The notes: a model not told the origin generated them from the letters alone. A DNA stretch of 52,874 nt from JAKQHY01 sp034429475 (GCA_034429475.1 DAOUGD010000086.1:1-52874), one strand, 5' to 3'; positions 8,415 to 17,422 are shown, counted from the first letter of the stretch. Made by a program: numbers and translations.

Positions 8415-9515
8415 TCATTGCCCACCGCGCACCGGCCACACGTACATAGCACCCTCCTTATAGGCCGCGCCCACTATGCCGTTGTCCAGAACCACGATCC
8501 AGGCGCCTATCGTTTCCACTGTGAAGGTAGTGCTCGACCAGTAGTTGTCCACCTGAACGCCAGAAAAAGGATGTCCACTTGGCAAGGCAGGAGAACTTTG
8601 GGTGAGATCAATGAGACTATGCAGTTCATTGATGTTCGGCAGCCGCCAGTCGCCGGCGCTAGAGTCATCGCTCAGGCCGCAACTGCCACTCGCCAAACCA
8701 TTAGAATTTGACAAGGCATTCGCCCAAGTTTGGGCCCCCCAGCAGTTGGCGTTCTTCAGCCAGACCAACGTGGTCAGGTTGTCCGTCACCGTGCCATCCC
8801 CGTTGTCTGTGAATCGTTCCCCCGTCCAGGCCGGCGTGTTGTAAGCGCCCGTAGCACTATAATTAGTCGGCGCAATCGCCGGATCAATGCCCATCTGGTA
8901 CTCCCCATCCTGGCCCGTGCCGGCGCAAGCGGTTACATTGCCGCTGTTATCCCAGCATTGCGTCTGCCCTGTCTTGGCCACTCTCTTAGCGATAGCCCCA
9001 GGAGCTAAACTGCCGGTGACGCCAAATATCGTCGTTCCACTTCTGATATTTCCCGCCACCAGGTCGGCGTCCCCCTCCACGTAGCCGCTGCCGTTGTGGT
9101 AGCCTACGGCAATGGTTTGCGTGAGCGTACCGGGGGTTATCGTCACCGCCCCGTTGTTGGGCATCGCGCCCGTCTGGGTCGCCCATTGACTGGCCGTCAA
9201 ACCCCAAAAGGTCTGGCCTGCTAAAACGTTGGTCGTAGTAGCTCCGTGGGTGTTATCCAACGCCGGGGCCACGGCCATTATCTCATTCAGGGTGCGCATC
9301 GTGCCGACGCCCGGCGCGCTGCTCGGCTCGGTAAAGGCGCTTTGGCTGCCCGCCGTGCCCGCGGTCAGCCGGTTGTACAGGTCTTGCAGGGTGTAAGAAC
9401 TGGTGGCATTGGGCGCGCCCGGCGAGTCGGGGTTGCCGGCCAAGACCAGCCAGGCCAATAACAGGTTAATCAATATGGACACAATAATGATGGGTAAGAG
9501 GTACTTGTTACGCAT
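8415..9515 (-). CDS. DUF1566 (Lcl C-terminal-like) surface protein
   Basis: A 366-residue exported protein with an N-terminal signal anchor (residues 7-26). Residues 110-170 carry segments like GYHNGSGYVEGDADLVAGNI and IFGVTGSLAPG, of a type found in phage tail and adhesin proteins. The C-terminal 140 residues are a DUF1566 domain: RFTDNGDGTVTDN, LVWLKNANC, DWRLPNINELHSLID and YWSST. These domains are common in surface proteins of uncultured bacteria and are suspected ligand binders. AGGAG precedes the ATG. A 7-bp tandem repeat lies 13 nt further upstream. It heads a probable two-gene unit with the W-G repeat protein. Confidence 0.75.
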   Translation of the reverse strand: MRNKYLLPIIIVSILINLLLAWLVLAGNPDSPGAPNATSSYTLQDLYNRLTAGTAGSQSAFTEPSSAPGVGTMRTLNEIMAVAPALDNTHGATTTNVLAGQTFWGLTASQWATQTGAMPNNGAVTITPGTLTQTIAVGYHNGSGYVEGDADLVAGNIRSGTTIFGVTGSLAPGAIAKRVAKTGQTQCWDNSGNVTACAGTGQDGEYQMGIDPAIAPTNYSATGAYNTPAWTGERFTDNGDGTVTDNLTTLVWLKNANCWGAQTWANALSNSNGLASGSCGLSDDSSAGDWRLPNINELHSLIDLTQSSPALPSGHPFSGVQVDNYWSSTTFTVETIGAWIVVLDNGIVGAAYKEGAMYVWPVRGGQ

Positions 9516-9528
9516 AATAGCTCCTAAT

Positions 9529-9547
9529 GATTGACGATTGACGATTG
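9529..9547. repeat. GATTGAC 7-bp tandem repeat
   Basis: GATTGAC is repeated 2.7 times, 13 nt upstream of the DUF1566 gene start. It is a small member of the 7-bp-period repeats seen across this window. Confidence 0.7.
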
Positions 9548-9661
9548 GATACAGATTCGGTCACACACCCTCCCCCACCAATCGCCTGACTTTCATTGCC
9601 CTGCAAACAATTATATGCTGGCGTCTCCCCCAAGTCAACGCTAAATTTCACCTCTCCTCAT

Positions 9662-9689
9662 TTGAACAATCCCCATCATCGTATATAAT
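9662..9689 (+). promoter_or_regulatory. Candidate sigma70-type promoter of dnaE
   Basis: TTGAAC (9662-9667) and TATAAT (9684-9689) are separated by 16 bp. Transcription would start near 9697, giving a leader of about 113 nt that holds the TCACGTT repeat. Confidence 0.6.
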
Positions 9690-9696
9690 CACCCTT

Positions 9697-9755
9697 GAAA
9701 CGTGATGCCTTTACCCTAAAGTCATCACGTTTCACGTTTCACGTTTCACGTTTCA
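9697..9755. repeat. TCACGTT tandem repeat with hairpin, dnaE leader
   Basis: TCACGTT is repeated 4.4 times at 9725-9755. Upstream, GAAACGTGAT (9697-9706) pairs with ATCACGTTTC (9724-9733). The same word in both orientations makes the perfect hairpin at 28163-28210. Confidence 0.8.
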
Positions 9756-9809
9756 TAGAGCAGCACCCTCATCATCTTTAGACGCTTCATCATGGAGTTG
9801 GAGGTCGTT

Positions 9810-12800
9810 ATGCCGGATTTTGTGCATCTGCACACTCACACCGAATATTCGCTGCTGGACGGCCTGAGTTCGTGTCCGGCGCTGGCGAAGTACGCCGCCG
9901 AGTTGGGCATGAAGTCGTTGGCGATCACCGACCACGGCGTGATGTACGGCTGTGTGGATTTCTATAAAGCTTGCGGCGCCGCCGGGATCAAGCCGATCAT
10001 CGGCATGGAAGCCTACCTTGCCCGCCAGTCGCGCCTGAGTCGCGACCGAGACGACGGCAAGCCCTATCACCTGATCCTGCTGGCGCAGAACCAGGCCGGC
10101 CATCAAAATCTGCTCAAGCTGGCGAGCATCGCCCAGTTGGAAGGCTTCTACTACAAGCCACGCATTGACAAAGACGTGCTGGAACGCCACGGCGACGGCC
10201 TGATCGTGCTCTCGGCCTGCGCCCAGGGCGAAATCCCGCAATTGATCTACAACGGGCAGGAAGACAAGGCGCGCGCGGCCGTCCGCTGGTATCAGGAGCG
10301 CTTCCCCGGCCGCTTCTACATCGAATTGCAGACGCACGACATCCCCGAATTTGACGCGACCTACCGCCGCCTGCCGGAACTGGCGCAGGAGATGCAGATT
10401 CCCCTCGTGGCGACCAACGACATCCACTACGCGCGGCGCGACCAGGCCGAGGCGCACGACGTGCTGCTGTGCATCGGCACCGGCAAGACGGTCAACGAGG
10501 CGAACCGGCTGCGGATGACCGACCCCTCGTACTACATGCGTTCCCCTCAGGAAATGGAGAAGTTGTACCGCCACCTGCCGGACGCGCTGCTCAACACGGT
10601 CAAAATTGCCGAGCAGTGCGAGGTCAAGCTGGCCTTCGCGCCGCCCTACCACCTGCCCAAATTCCCCGTGCCGCCGGACAAAGGCACGTCCGAAGAGTAC
10701 GTGCGCGCGCTGTGCCGCCAGGGGATGCAGTGGCGCTACGGCAATGACGCGACCCGGCCCGATTACGTGGAACGCCTGGAGTACGAACTGAGCGTGATTC
10801 ACTCGATGGGATTTGACGACTATTTCCTCATCGTGTGGGATTTGTGTCAGGCCGCGCAGCGCATGGACATCTGGTGGAATGTCCGCGGCTCCGGCGCGGG
10901 CAGCGTGGTGGCGTACTCCCTGGGCATCACCAACGTAGACCCCTTCAAGAACCGGCTGATGTTCGAGCGCTTCCTCAACCCCGGCCGGATTTCCATGCCC
11001 GACATTGACCTGGACTATCCCGACGACCGCCGCGCCGAACTGATCGCGTACACCAAAGAACGCTACGGCGCCGACCACGTCTCGGCCATCATCACCTTTG
11101 GGACGCTGGGCGCGCGCGCCGCCATCCGCGACGTGGGCCGCGCGCTGGACGTCCCCCTGGGCGAAGTGGATCGCCTGACGCGCCTCGTCCCCAACGTCCC
11201 CGGCAAGCCGGTCTCCATCACCGAGGCACTGGAGACGATTTCGGACCTCAAGGAAGCTTACGACGGCGCCGCCTACATCAAAAAACTGCTGGACACCGCC
11301 ATCCAGGTGGAAGGCGTCACCCGCCACGCCAGCACCCACGCCGCCGGCATCCTCATCTCCGACGAGCCGCTGGAAACGTACCTGCCGCTCAACCGCCCCA
11401 CCAAGGCCGAAGGCGAAGACAGCCCCGTGGATCGCGTCTCGCAGTGGGCGATGGAGATTGTGGACGCGCTGGGAATGCTCAAAGTGGACTTTTTGGGACT
11501 GCGCACCCTCACCCATATGCGCAAAACCTGCGAGCTGATCGAGAAAGAGCACGGCCGCAAATTTGATATGCAAACCATCCCCTACGAGCGCGTCCCCGAC
11601 GACCCGGAGAAAGACGCCGACGTGCGCGCCCTCTACGACCTGCTGGCGACCGGCGAGACGACCGGCGTGTTCCAGGTAGAAGGCGCGGGGATGCGGCGCG
11701 TGCTGCGCGAAATGCGCCCGACGCAATTCCAGCACATCATCGCCGTGCTGGCGCTGTATCGCCCCGGCCCCCTGGAACAGATTCCTTCCTACATCCGCCG
11801 GATGCACGGCGAAGAAGAAGTGAGCTACCATCATCCGATCATAGCGGATTTACTTGAGGATACTTACGGCATCATCATTTATCAAGAGCAAATTATGCAG
11901 ATCGCCGTCGCCATGGCCGGCTACAAACCCGGCGAAGCTGACATGATCCGCAAGGCCGTCGCCAAGAAAAAGCGCGACCTGATGGACAAGCACAAGCAAA
12001 TGTTCTGCGACGGCGCAGTCGCCAAAGACATCCCCCTGGAAGCCGCCGAAGCGGTCTGGGCCGACATCGAATTCTTCGCGCGCTACGGCTTCAACCGCGC
12101 CCACGCCACCGACTACGCCGTCATCACCGGGCAGACGGCCTACCTCAAGGCGCACTATCCCCTGGAATTTATGACGGCCCTGATGACGACCGAACGCCAC
12201 AACACCGAAAAGCTGGGCACGCTCATCATTGACGCGCGCCGCACCGGGTTGGACGTGCTGCGACCGTGCATTAACCGTTCCGGCGTCGAATGTACCATCG
12301 AGCGCGGCTCCATGCCGGGCGGCAACGGCGTGCATCGCGCCATCCGCCTGGGCCTCGGCGTGATCAAAAACGTGGGCGACGAAGTGATGCGGCTGGTGGC
12401 GGCGGCGCGCGACGCCGGTGGCCCGTTCAAGTCGCTGGACGATCTGGCCGACCGGGTGGACTTGCGCAAGCTCAACCGCAAGACGCTGGAATGTCTCATC
12501 CAGGCCGGCGCGCTGGACGACTTCGGCGCACGGCCCGCGCTGCTGGCCGTGGTGGACGCGCTGTTGAGTGCGAGCGCGCAGACGCACAGCGCCCGCGAGG
12601 TCGGCCAGTTCTCGCTCTTTGGCGACATGCCCGGTATGCAGATGAGCGCCATTCGCCTGCCCCAGACGCCCCCGCCCATCCCCGACCGCCGGCTGTTGGA
12701 ATGGGAGAAGGAGCTGCTGGGGACGTACCTCTCCAAGCACCCCATGACCGACCAGGAAAACGAACTGCTGGCGCTGAGCCTGGTCAACACCACCGTCGGG

Positions 12801-13679
12801 CGCATCGAGAACGAACCTCTGGGGCAGCAGCTCACGCTCGTGGGGATGGTGCAGCGCATCCGCCGGATCAACACCAAGAAAGGCGAGACGATGGCGTTTG
12901 TCACGCTGGAAGGCTCGGAGGGGACGTTTGACGTGGTGGCGTTCCCGCGCACCTACGAGCGCAGCAAGGACATCCTGACGCCGGAGCGCGTGGTGGTGGT
13001 CAGCGGCAAGCTGGATAACCGCCCCGACCGCGAGGAACACCCGCTGCTGGTGGATTGGATCAAATCGCCGCAAGACCTGTTGCGCCCGGTAAACAATTCC
13101 CCTTACGCCGCCTCGGGATTTGGCGCGGCGGAAGAGGATAATTTCACGCTGGTGGGCAACGGCTTTGTGGAGGAGCCGCCGGTTTACGGCAACGGCGGCC
13201 CACGTGAGACCCACCCAGCCCCGGCAGCGCCGCGCGCCACCCCCGCCCCACCCGACGACCTCCCGCCGTGGGAAGCGCCGGCGCGGCCCGCCGTCATCCG
13301 GGAAGCGCCCCCGGTCCCGCTCCCGGCGCCGACGCCCCGCAAATCCGTCACCCCCGCATCCCCGGTATCCAATAATGGGGATGACCTCGAAGCGACACCC
13401 CCGCCGCCGGAGGAACCGCCCGCGCCGCCGGCCACGCTCTACATCACCCTGCGGCGCACCGGCAACAACGGTGCGGATTTCGAGCGGCTATCACAGTTAC
13501 ACCGCTTGCTCACCGGGCAGGTGGGGCAAGATCATTTCGTGGTGGTGCTTGAGGGAGGGGGAGGGCGCGTCGAACTCTCGTTCCCCAACGAGGGGACGTG
13601 CTACAACCAAAGCCTGCGAGAACAGGTCCGCAGTCTCGTCGGCCCCAACAACCTCCGCGTCGTCATGGCCGCCGCCTGA
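9810..13679 (+). CDS. dnaE: DNA polymerase III alpha subunit
   Basis: This 1289-residue protein is the replicative polymerase catalytic subunit, class DnaE. The order is: PHP domain opening with HLHTHTEYS; palm with the catalytic aspartates in PDIDLD (D398, D400, D402); fingers with FARYGFNRAHA; helix-hairpin-helix region (LNRKTLECLIQAGALDDFG); OB fold about 1003-1075 (GMVQRIRRINTKKG); a proline-rich linker about 1128-1207; and a terminal domain (LYITLRRTGN). The linker and tail make it roughly 100 residues longer than common DnaE1 proteins. The ATG at 9810 has GGAGG five nt upstream; the ATG six codons earlier lacks a site. Neighbours on both sides are on the opposite strand. Confidence 0.95.
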   Translation: MPDFVHLHTHTEYSLLDGLSSCPALAKYAAELGMKSLAITDHGVMYGCVDFYKACGAAGIKPIIGMEAYLARQSRLSRDRDDGKPYHLILLAQNQAGHQNLLKLASIAQLEGFYYKPRIDKDVLERHGDGLIVLSACAQGEIPQLIYNGQEDKARAAVRWYQERFPGRFYIELQTHDIPEFDATYRRLPELAQEMQIPLVATNDIHYARRDQAEAHDVLLCIGTGKTVNEANRLRMTDPSYYMRSPQEMEKLYRHLPDALLNTVKIAEQCEVKLAFAPPYHLPKFPVPPDKGTSEEYVRALCRQGMQWRYGNDATRPDYVERLEYELSVIHSMGFDDYFLIVWDLCQAAQRMDIWWNVRGSGAGSVVAYSLGITNVDPFKNRLMFERFLNPGRISMPDIDLDYPDDRRAELIAYTKERYGADHVSAIITFGTLGARAAIRDVGRALDVPLGEVDRLTRLVPNVPGKPVSITEALETISDLKEAYDGAAYIKKLLDTAIQVEGVTRHASTHAAGILISDEPLETYLPLNRPTKAEGEDSPVDRVSQWAMEIVDALGMLKVDFLGLRTLTHMRKTCELIEKEHGRKFDMQTIPYERVPDDPEKDADVRALYDLLATGETTGVFQVEGAGMRRVLREMRPTQFQHIIAVLALYRPGPLEQIPSYIRRMHGEEEVSYHHPIIADLLEDTYGIIIYQEQIMQIAVAMAGYKPGEADMIRKAVAKKKRDLMDKHKQMFCDGAVAKDIPLEAAEAVWADIEFFARYGFNRAHATDYAVITGQTAYLKAHYPLEFMTALMTTERHNTEKLGTLIIDARRTGLDVLRPCINRSGVECTIERGSMPGGNGVHRAIRLGLGVIKNVGDEVMRLVAAARDAGGPFKSLDDLADRVDLRKLNRKTLECLIQAGALDDFGARPALLAVVDALLSASAQTHSAREVGQFSLFGDMPGMQMSAIRLPQTPPPIPDRRLLEWEKELLGTYLSKHPMTDQENELLALSLVNTTVGRIENEPLGQQLTLVGMVQRIRRINTKKGETMAFVTLEGSEGTFDVVAFPRTYERSKDILTPERVVVVSGKLDNRPDREEHPLLVDWIKSPQDLLRPVNNSPYAASGFGAAEEDNFTLVGNGFVEEPPVYGNGGPRETHPAPAAPRATPAPPDDLPPWEAPARPAVIREAPPVPLPAPTPRKSVTPASPVSNNGDDLEATPPPPEEPPAPPATLYITLRRTGNNGADFERLSQLHRLLTGQVGQDHFVVVLEGGGGRVELSFPNEGTCYNQSLREQVRSLVGPNNLRVVMAAA

Positions 13680-13687
13680 TAAAGAAT

Positions 13688-13753
13688 GTCAGCAGATTTA
13701 GCAGATTAAGCAGATTTTTAATTTAATCTGCTAAATCTGCTAAATCTGCTGAC
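13688..13753. terminator. 29-bp hairpin between convergent dnaE and aldolase genes
   Basis: Arms of 29 nt (13688-13716 and 13725-13753) pair with one mismatch around an 8-nt AT loop. Each arm is itself built from AGCAGATTT words with a 9-bp period. Its place between two gene ends suggests a bidirectional terminator, but no strong T tract follows on either strand. Confidence 0.55.
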
Positions 13754-13771
13754 AAAAATACCTCGCAGTGT

Positions 13772-14623
13772 TTAACCTTTACCGGCGGCGCCGAAAAGCT
13801 CCAGGTAATACCCGCAGCGTTCCGCGAAAGAATCCGTAGCGACTTTGCTCAAAGCGAAGTACGACACAGCCTTCGTCGCCCGCGCCGCCTCGACCATCCT
13901 TCTGGCCGTCGTCACAAAAAGGTCGGTCGCCACGTTGACCTTGGCGATGCCGCCGGCGATGGCCGCGCGGAACTGCGCCTCCGATAGCCCACTCCCGCCA
14001 TGCAGCACCAGCGGGATGTCCACCCGCGCGCGGATGGCGGCCAGCCGCTCCAAATCCAACTGCGGTTCTCCCGCGTAAGGGCCGTGCGCCGTCCCAATGG
14101 CGATGGCGAGGAAGTCCACCCCCGTTTCGGCCACAAAGCGTTCCACCTCATCGGGGTCGGTGAAGCCCCGTCGCAAGGAATCCGTATCCTGATATTGACT
14201 GCCTTGTCCCACATGGCCCAACTCTGCTTCCACCCCCACGCCCACCGCGTGCGCGGCTTTGACGATGGCGCGGGTGGTGGCGATGTTCTCTTCCAACGGC
14301 AACTGTGACCCATCGAACATCACGTCGCTGAAGCCGTAGGTGAGCGCGCGGATGCACTGCTCGAAGCTCTTGCCGTGATCCAGCATCAGCGAGATGGGGG
14401 CGGCGGCCTTCTCGGCGCGGGTGCGGATGTAGTTGGCAAGGGCGCGCGCGTTGGGATGTTCCAGCACGGCGTCGTACAGCGCCACGATGACCGGCGCGCG
14501 CTTGGCTTCCGCACTCACGATCATCCCTTCGACGCTAAACATGTCAAAAGCATCAAACAACGGGATCGCGTACCCCCCGGTCTGGGCGCGCTTCAATTCT
14601 GGAACAATCGAGATGAATGGCAT
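13772..14623 (-). CDS. Class II fructose/tagatose-bisphosphate-type aldolase
   Basis: A 283-residue zinc aldolase of the Fba/GatY/KbaY family. Visible family motifs are the histidine in LMLDHGKS, the glutamate/histidine in EAELGHVG, IAIGTAHGPY and LVLHGGSGL, which hold the zinc and the phosphate end of the ketose phosphate. It would split a ketose 1-phosphate or 1,6-bisphosphate into dihydroxyacetone phosphate and an aldehyde. The ATG at 14623 is preceded by AAGGAGAAC; a start eight codons earlier is not supported. It is last in an isomerase, PfkB kinase, aldolase series on the same strand, so its substrate is probably the kinase product rather than fructose bisphosphate. Confidence 0.85.
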   Translation of the reverse strand: MPFISIVPELKRAQTGGYAIPLFDAFDMFSVEGMIVSAEAKRAPVIVALYDAVLEHPNARALANYIRTRAEKAAAPISLMLDHGKSFEQCIRALTYGFSDVMFDGSQLPLEENIATTRAIVKAAHAVGVGVEAELGHVGQGSQYQDTDSLRRGFTDPDEVERFVAETGVDFLAIAIGTAHGPYAGEPQLDLERLAAIRARVDIPLVLHGGSGLSEAQFRAAIAGGIAKVNVATDLFVTTARRMVEAARATKAVSYFALSKVATDSFAERCGYYLELFGAAGKG

Positions 14624-14651
14624 AGCAGTTCTCCTTAAGAATACCATAGTA

Positions 14652-14707
14652 TTTCACGCAAAGGCACAAAGGTAAAAAAACTTGGCGACTTTGCGCCTTC
14701 GCGTGAG
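14652..14707. repeat. CAAAG-family hairpin repeat, copy C
   Basis: TTTCACGCAAAGGCACAAAG pairs in part with CTTTGCGCCTTCGCGTGAG around an A-rich centre. It is 28 nt from the aldolase start, the same distance and orientation as copy A at 6707. Confidence 0.75.
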
Positions 14708-14714
14708 AGTCTTT

Positions 14715-14741
14715 TCCGTTAAAATCCGTTCAATCCGTTGA
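14715..14741. repeat. TCCGTT-word repeat
   Basis: TCCGTT occurs three times (TCCGTTAAAATCCGTTCAA, then TCCGTTGA). Related words occur at 36464-36513 and 38630-38656. It lies between the PfkB and aldolase genes. Confidence 0.7.
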
Positions 14742-14748
14742 GAAAAAT

Positions 14749-15684
14749 TCATCCAATGAACACCCCGCGTTGCCGCAAAAACGCGAGGGTTTCCTCATAC
14801 GTGGGGATGCCGCGCCGCCCGCTCAGTTGGGTGCATTTGAGGGCGGAGACGGCGGTGCTGAACACGGTCGTCGTGCGCAAGTCCCACCCGTGCAGCAGGC
14901 CGACGAGGTATGCGCCGTGGAAAACATCGCCGGCGCCGGTGGTATCCACCACATCCACGTCAAACGCGGGGACGTGGAAGCGCTCGTCGCGGGTCACGGT
15001 GTAGCTGCCGTCCTTCCCCTCGGTCTGCACGACGATACGCGGCCCCATCTCCAGGATCGCGGTGCCGGCGTCCCAGAGATCACTCAAGCCGGTCAGCGCC
15101 GGGCCGAAGCCGGTGCCGCAGATGAGGATGTCCGCCGCGCCCACCAGCGCGCGCATCTTCTCCGACACCGGGCCGCGCGTGGCGGAGCCGTCCAACATCA
15201 CGGTTTTCCCGGCTTCATGCATCCAGCGGGCAGCGACCAGGGCGGCATCGGCGTGCATCCCGTCCAGGTGCAAGTAATCGGCGGCGGTGAGGTACTCTCG
15301 ATCCAGCTCGTCCGGCGTCAACGGGCGGCGCTGTTCGTAATGCGTGCCGGAGAAAACCCGCTCCCCGGTCTTCGCGTGGACGTGAACCAGCACCACCTGG
15401 TCGTCCGGCCCGGGCCGTTGAATGGCGTGGCTCACGTCCAGCCCGTGTTCGAGCAGCGTTTGAAGCTTGATCTGCCCCAGGCGGTCGCTGCCGTAGGTGC
15501 CGACGAAGCCGGTCGGCACGCCCAGCCGCGCCGCCGCCACCAGCGCCGTCGCCACCGGGCCGCCGCCCTCGATTGCCATCGCGTCCAACCGCGCGCCGCG
15601 TTCCCAGGTAGGCATATCCTTGAGGCGGATCAGAATGTCCAGGCAGGCCATCCCCAGGCCGATGATGGGCGGGTGTGTCGTCAT
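14749..15684 (-). CDS. PfkB-family carbohydrate kinase
   Basis: A 311-residue sugar kinase of the ribokinase/PfkB family. EGGGPVATALVAAARLG is the N-terminal signature and DTTGAGDVFHGAYL the C-terminal one, with catalytic aspartate in GAGD. It should phosphorylate a sugar or ketose with ATP. The ATG at 15684 with AAAGAGG upstream was chosen; the frame stays open further upstream, but those 35 codons are translation of the CGTAATT repeat and are not likely protein. It sits between a fucose-isomerase-like gene and a class II aldolase gene, which points to phosphorylation of the ketose made by the isomerase. Confidence 0.85.
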   Translation of the reverse strand: MTTHPPIIGLGMACLDILIRLKDMPTWERGARLDAMAIEGGGPVATALVAAARLGVPTGFVGTYGSDRLGQIKLQTLLEHGLDVSHAIQRPGPDDQVVLVHVHAKTGERVFSGTHYEQRRPLTPDELDREYLTAADYLHLDGMHADAALVAARWMHEAGKTVMLDGSATRGPVSEKMRALVGAADILICGTGFGPALTGLSDLWDAGTAILEMGPRIVVQTEGKDGSYTVTRDERFHVPAFDVDVVDTTGAGDVFHGAYLVGLLHGWDLRTTTVFSTAVSALKCTQLSGRRGIPTYEETLAFLRQRGVFIG

Positions 15685-15723
15685 AGGGCCTCTTTCAGCG
15701 TGAGCAAATTTCGAGACGTGAAG

Positions 15724-15758
15724 CGTAATTCGTAATTCGTAATTCGTAATTCGTAATT
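15724..15758. repeat. CGTAATT 7-bp tandem repeat x5
   Basis: Five perfect CGTAATT units, followed by CGTCACGTTTCACG, which can pair with GACGTGAAGCG just before the array. It lies 39 nt upstream of the PfkB start. A degenerate copy of the same repeat lies inside the coding sequence at 25177-25210. Confidence 0.9.
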
Positions 15759-15778
15759 CGTCACGTTTCACGATACCG

Positions 15779-17227
15779 TTATGCCACAACCACCGGCGTA
15801 ATCCCCAGGAATTTGCACGCCAATTGCAACGCCTGCATCTGATCGCCGTGGATCATGCTCGCGTGGTGGACGAAGCCTTCTTCCACGAGCGTGCGGTAGA
15901 GCCGGGCGTGATCCGCCACCTCCACCCACGCCCACGTCCCGGCCAGGGTTTCGTCGGAGGGGACGATCTCGCCGGGGGCGATCAGCAGCTTCCACTGGCC
16001 GTCGTACTCGGCCAGGCGGCAGAACGTGACTTTGCCCGGCTTCACCTGGAACTGCGCCAGCCCGGCCTGCGGGTCGGCGGCGGGGATGGGACGGTCGCCG
16101 GTCATATCGAAGCGGGAGCGCAGCGCCACTTGGTCCGGGTCGCGGGCCAGGCAAGTCGGCGCATTGCCGCAATGCCACGCCAGCAAGCGGTTGGGGTGCT
16201 CACGGTGCTGGATCGTCCAATCTATGAAGTGCGGCACGGTCTCGCCAAGGGCGGCCTGGTAGCTGATGAGCATTGCCAGCGCGCCCAGTACGTCCGTCTC
16301 GCAGGCTGTGAACATCCGCCGCCCGGTGAGCCGCCCGAAGACGTTGCAGACCGAAATGCCGAGCAGCCGCTGGATGGACGGCCAACATGCCATCGCCATC
16401 GCCGACAGGCGGTTGTGCGTCCAGAAGTCGGCCAGCGCGACTTCGAGCTTGGCGGCGGTGCGCAGGTAGGCGTCGCTGACGGTGATGGTGGGGTAGGCCG
16501 CGCGGAGTTCGGCCAGGACGGTTTGCACGGCGGGGGCGTCGTCGGGCAGCGCCTTGACGGCGTCGGCAATGTCGCTCAGGTTGGCGGGGATGACGTTCTG
16601 CCCGAATTTCTGGATCATGGCCGTTTCGTCGAAGCCGACCGTCTCGAAAGCGGCGGGCCGCACGCCGATCTGCCCAACGCGCGCGCCTTTCAGTCCCTTG
16701 ACGACGGCCACGGCGCGCACGAAGTCCTGCACGGCGGCGGCAAATTCCGGCTCGGCGGGGAAGAACAGCCCGGCGTAGTGGAAGGGCAGATTGCGGCGAT
16801 AGAGTCCCGACGCCATCGAGAGGTTGCCGCAGTACGAATCCGACGCGCGCGACATCCCGGCGTCGTCGAGGGCCGGCGGCTCTTTGGTGGCGTACAGCAG
16901 CACCGGGACTTTGAGAAGCTCGGCAACTTTGGCCGCCGAACGCTCGTCGCCGAAGTCCAGCGGGCAGAGGATAAGGCCATCCACCCCCTGGCGACGGAAA
17001 TACTCGGCGACGACCTCCGCCTCATCCAGCGAATGCACCGCGCCATACGGAGTATACCCATGCTCCGCGCATAAAGGTTCGCCATCCGGGGCGGGTTGTG
17101 GCACGACCACCTCCATCCCCCTGACTTGGGCGAAAGCATTCAGACTATCGTCGCGCATTTTCTGCGTCCACGAAGTCCAACGGAACCGATACGAAGGGAT
17201 GAAACCAATTTTTACGGATACGGACAT
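15779..17227 (-). CDS. L-fucose/L-arabinose isomerase-family protein
   Basis: A 482-residue protein of the fucose isomerase-like family (COG2407 type). The N-terminal half is two Rossmann-like domains (KIGFIPSYRF; VDGLILCPLDFGDERSA). The C-terminal half has the active-site region (LLAWHCGNAPTCLA, LLIAPGEIVPSDETLAGTWAWVEV) and FVHHASMIHGDQMQAL. Members interconvert aldoses and ketoses with a divalent metal; some act on sulfoquinovose. The ATG at 17227 follows AAGGAGAAAACG; upstream codons are translation of a GC-rich repeat. It is first of the isomerase, PfkB and aldolase genes and diverges from the aldehyde oxidoreductase gene. Confidence 0.8.
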   Translation of the reverse strand: MSVSVKIGFIPSYRFRWTSWTQKMRDDSLNAFAQVRGMEVVVPQPAPDGEPLCAEHGYTPYGAVHSLDEAEVVAEYFRRQGVDGLILCPLDFGDERSAAKVAELLKVPVLLYATKEPPALDDAGMSRASDSYCGNLSMASGLYRRNLPFHYAGLFFPAEPEFAAAVQDFVRAVAVVKGLKGARVGQIGVRPAAFETVGFDETAMIQKFGQNVIPANLSDIADAVKALPDDAPAVQTVLAELRAAYPTITVSDAYLRTAAKLEVALADFWTHNRLSAMAMACWPSIQRLLGISVCNVFGRLTGRRMFTACETDVLGALAMLISYQAALGETVPHFIDWTIQHREHPNRLLAWHCGNAPTCLARDPDQVALRSRFDMTGDRPIPAADPQAGLAQFQVKPGKVTFCRLAEYDGQWKLLIAPGEIVPSDETLAGTWAWVEVADHARLYRTLVEEGFVHHASMIHGDQMQALQLACKFLGITPVVVA

Positions 17228-17250
17228 CGTTTTCTCCTTAGTCGAGTGGT

Positions 17251-17340
17251 TGTTAGTCGGGTCGTCGGGTCGTCGGGCGGTCGTTGGTCGGGTCGTCGGG
17301 TGGTCGTTGGTCGGGTCGTCGGGTGGTCGTTGGTGGGTTG
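17251..17340. repeat. 23-bp GC-rich tandem repeat
   Basis: Two perfect 23-bp units occupy 17281-17303 and 17304-17326, each containing TCGTTGGTCGGGTCG; partial units (TCGGGTCGTCGGG) flank them. It lies in the leader of the isomerase gene, starting 23 nt upstream of the ATG. Confidence 0.85.
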
Positions 17341-17394
17341 TAGGGTGATCCTCGCCGGCGTGCAGTATGCGCGGCATGGTGAGTCCAGAGGATA

Positions 17395-17422
17395 ATTATA
17401 TGCTTTTCTGTCCGTTGCAGAA
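17395..17422 (-). promoter_or_regulatory. Possible promoter of isomerase-kinase-aldolase genes
   Basis: On the minus strand, TTCTGC and TATAAT are separated by 16 bp. The -10 matches the sigma70 consensus; the -35 is weak. The transcript would carry a leader of about 160 nt containing the 23-bp repeat. Confidence 0.4.

Noticed and set aside
9753..11834. 693-codon frame antisense to dnaE, followed by another of 454 codons
   Set aside because: Both lie opposite a clear dnaE; composition (His/Arg/Val/Gly rich) is typical of reversed GC-rich codons and no domain is seen.
15724..15758. Iterated CGTAATT units as plasmid-type iterons or a replication origin
   Set aside because: No replication initiator gene lies nearby and the same repeat occurs inside a coding sequence.
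15685..15789. N-terminal extension of the PfkB protein
   Set aside because: The extra 35 codons translate the CGTAATT repeat; the ATG at 15684 has a ribosome site and begins the family-conserved region.
17228..17377. N-terminal extension of the isomerase rich in P, T, R and D
   Set aside because: It is translation of the 23-bp tandem repeat; the ATG at 17227 has AAGGAG.
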